Source: an uncultured Candidatus Saccharibacteria bacterium
Lineage (GTDB): Bacteria; Patescibacteriota; Saccharimonadia; Saccharimonadales; Saccharimonadaceae
Direction: 5' to 3'
NCBI GenBank assembly: GCA_947364965.1
Contig: CANAUU010000011.1
Span: 1-15,817, forward strand
DNA length: 15,817 nt
Shown here: one piece after another, positions 14,439-15,817 of the stretch
Numbering within the stretch: position 1 is the first letter of the stretch
Layout of the letters: each line of letters opens with the position of its first letter
Position numbers and translations under genes: made by a program
Notes under the pieces: generated by a model
The model's database searches: none
What the model was told of the DNA's origin: nothing
Seen by the model: only the letters and a program-made list of their open reading frames with translations

Positions 14439-14470
14439 CTCCGCCCCAGGCGCCGCCCTATCAAGTAGTT
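14439..14470 (+). repeat. Left arm of ~33-bp imperfect inverted repeat
   Basis: Begins CTCCGCCCCAG and ends CAAGTAGTT; pairs with the reverse complement of 14683-14715 at 29 of 33 aligned positions (three mismatches, one single-base gap). A second AAGTAGT lies directly before it (14431-14437). Confidence 0.65.
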
Positions 14471-14682
14471 TGCTTCTTGTGGCTCATCTTTCCGTGTGAT
14501 GCGTTTTGGGAAGGTGAGAGATTGTTTCGTAGGAAGCCTGTAGGCAGTTTTGTTGAGCGCCTTTTGACTTCCCTTAGAACATGAAGCTTATATAGCGTGA
14601 TATCGAATTGTAAAAAAGGAATAGGTATGTGCTATATCGCGTATATATAATTATATGGATGTTTGGAGGGCTTCCATATTTT

Positions 14683-14715
14683 AACTACTTGGTAGGCGCG
14701 GAGGCTGGGGCGGAG
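14683..14715 (-). repeat. Right arm of ~33-bp imperfect inverted repeat
   Basis: Reads AACTACTTGG...CTGGGGCGGAG on the plus strand, the inverse of the arm at 14439-14470. The two enclose 212 bases. It ends 35 bases beyond the FISUMP gene stop. Confidence 0.65.
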
Positions 14716-14750
14716 AGATGCGTTTCGTATGATAGTGTCAAGCTCGGGAT

Positions 14751-15817
14751 TTATCGGGCAATACAGCGGACGGAGAAAGCGTCCTGTCGATAGCCGGTGG
14801 TAGATGGGCCTACATAGCTATTAGAGCTAAAGTGTAGAGTATAGGCGCGATTAGTAGCGGAGTAAGGATTTGATGACCAATAATATCCGTAGTCGCCGGC
14901 ACTGCTGAGCAGATAGTTGACGCTCTGACTAACATAGCTGCTCCTTACGAAGTATAACGGAGCGCTGGTGAACTTAGCAACGTCCATGCCAATTGAATAG
15001 GTATAGACCAAGTTATCAAAGGAGCCAGCATTTGCGTCGTTTGGAGTTGGCAGTCTCCACCCCCTCGGACAGATAGAGCTAGCTGCTTGCCCCTCCGTGA
15101 TAGAACCACCGGTTTCGGCCGTCGCCGTATCCCATTGATAATGGTTGCCAGCTATATAGTGTGCTAGCTCATCGTTATTTGGGGTAGTTGGAGTGGCATA
15201 AGGTGTAAACTGTGCAGGACATTGTGAGAAATCGTTCTTTGGATGACCACAGTCGCTTGATATGGTTGGGTTAATAATGCGATAGTCGCCGAGGCTCCAG
15301 GAACGGGTTCCTGCCGGCGAGTCTATATTGATAGTATCCACAGTAGCCTCAGTTGCTGTATTGAACCCGGGCGTCCAGTTAGAGGCGACGTCGCTATCGC
15401 TTGGTGTTAGTGCAACTTTTGTGGAGAGATCAAGGTCAAGGTTCTGCGTCATCCAACACTTATTATCGGCTAGTTTAGTCACCCAGTAGTATTTGCCATC
15501 TCGTGTGTCTCTAAGTTGTTTAGTTTCGTGGATATCACTATCGGAGCAGATAGAGTTAGTCATATTCTGCATATTAGTAATGTCGCTTAGAGTAGTCTTT
15601 AGGGGGCTAGATACTACACTCATCGTTACGGTATTTTTATACGTATCCGCTGGCTTCTGGTCGTTAACCTTCGCAGCAAAGCTTAACATAATATTCTTTG
15701 TATCTGATGTTATCTTCTTGTTAGTATTCTCTACTAGTTTATCTCCATTACCAGATACTGAGGGTGCGGTATAGGTAGCATTATCTGGAATAGAACCTTC
15801 AGCCGCTGTATAGCCCC
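14751..15817 (-). CDS. FISUMP-domain surface protein, N-terminus outside window
   Basis: The frame is open from the right edge to the TAA at 14751 (355 codons), so the Met at 15689 is internal and the true start lies beyond 15817. The first part (TYTAPSVSGNGDKL ... NIMLSFAAKVNDQKPADTYKNTVTMSVV) looks like an extracellular beta-strand segment. From about 15560 onward comes a Fibrobacter succinogenes major paralogous (FISUMP) domain: ETKQLRDTRDGKYYWVTKL, CWMTQNLDLDL, SICPRGWRLPTPND (the CPxGWxLP core), YYWSSNPYSATNRAYTLHF and the terminal FSVRCIAR. Six or more Cys suggest disulfides. Such proteins are large, paralogous and secreted in Saccharibacteria and are thought to be surface or adhesion factors; this is inference. 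Codon use (ATA, CTA, AGT frequent) is more AT-rich than in most neighbours. Its promoter is not in the window. Confidence 0.88.
   Translation of the reverse strand, partial: GYTAAEGSIPDNATYTAPSVSGNGDKLVENTNKKITSDTKNIMLSFAAKVNDQKPADTYKNTVTMSVVSSPLKTTLSDITNMQNMTNSICSDSDIHETKQLRDTRDGKYYWVTKLADNKCWMTQNLDLDLSTKVALTPSDSDVASNWTPGFNTATEATVDTINIDSPAGTRSWSLGDYRIINPTISSDCGHPKNDFSQCPAQFTPYATPTTPNNDELAHYIAGNHYQWDTATAETGGSITEGQAASSICPRGWRLPTPNDANAGSFDNLVYTYSIGMDVAKFTSAPLYFVRSSYVSQSVNYLLSSAGDYGYYWSSNPYSATNRAYTLHFSSNSYVGPSTTGYRQDAFSVRCIAR

Larger units (their letters stand above)
14344..14750. other. Gene-free AT-rich stretch containing an inverted-repeat-bounded segment
   Basis: No credible ORF, tRNA or rRNA signal on either strand. 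It contains the inverted repeats listed separately (14439-14470 and 14683-14715), a short dyad ATATGGA/TCCATAT (about 14653-14679), and the AT-rich run around 14628-14655 that includes GTGCTATAT, which resembles the local -10 motif but has no matching -35. Confidence 0.6.

Overview
The window looks like a chromosome segment of a Candidate Phyla Radiation bacterium, most likely Candidatus Saccharibacteria (TM7) or a close relative. This is inferred from gene content: a FISUMP-type surface protein, a LysM-CHAP wall hydrolase, a RuvX-MltG fusion, an FtsA-like ATPase outside any division cluster, and several single-pass envelope proteins of unknown function. TGA acts as a stop, so this is not a recoded (UGA=Gly) lineage. 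No tRNA, rRNA, CRISPR array, transposase or phage gene was recognised.

Left part (1-4483, all minus strand): an edge-truncated LysM-CHAP peptidoglycan hydrolase has its own sigma70-type promoter and a long 5' leader containing a near-perfect stem. Upstream of it are two translationally overlapping genes, an unknown membrane-anchored protein followed by a RuvX-MltG fusion. This part is devoted to the cell envelope.

Middle (4534-7415, plus strand): a PAS histidine kinase and a receiver-only response regulator overlap by ATGA, and an S4-domain rRNA pseudouridine synthase follows 6 bases later. The kinase is divergent from the envelope operon, with only 50 bases between the two ATGs, so their promoters overlap. 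From 7582 to 11353 (minus) lie a two-TM protein, an FtsA-like ATPase and an acidic membrane-anchored extracytoplasmic protein, each with its own promoter. A hairpin sits between the converging genes at 7415 and 7582.

Right part: enolase (plus, 11484-12770) converges on an MFS exporter (minus, 12819-14051) across a shared bidirectional terminator. The exporter has a 257-base leader holding a leaderless 34-codon ORF and two strong hairpins, which suggests attenuation. A gene-free stretch (14344-14750) contains a segment bounded by about 33-bp inverted repeats. Last is the C-terminal part of a FISUMP surface protein running off the right edge.

Two themes run through the window. First, almost every promoter carries an extended -10 element (TGnTATAAT-like), and several predicted start sites fall on or within a few bases of the ATG, so leaderless and Shine-Dalgarno genes are mixed. 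Second, most genes concern the envelope: wall cleavage, a glycan-strand terminase, surface display, export and an actin-fold ATPase with possible membrane-binding ends. This suits a host-attached ultrasmall cell. The best candidates for undescribed biology are the RuvX-MltG fusion operon, the leader-controlled exporter, the long stem in the wall-hydrolase leader and the inverted-repeat segment beside the FISUMP gene.
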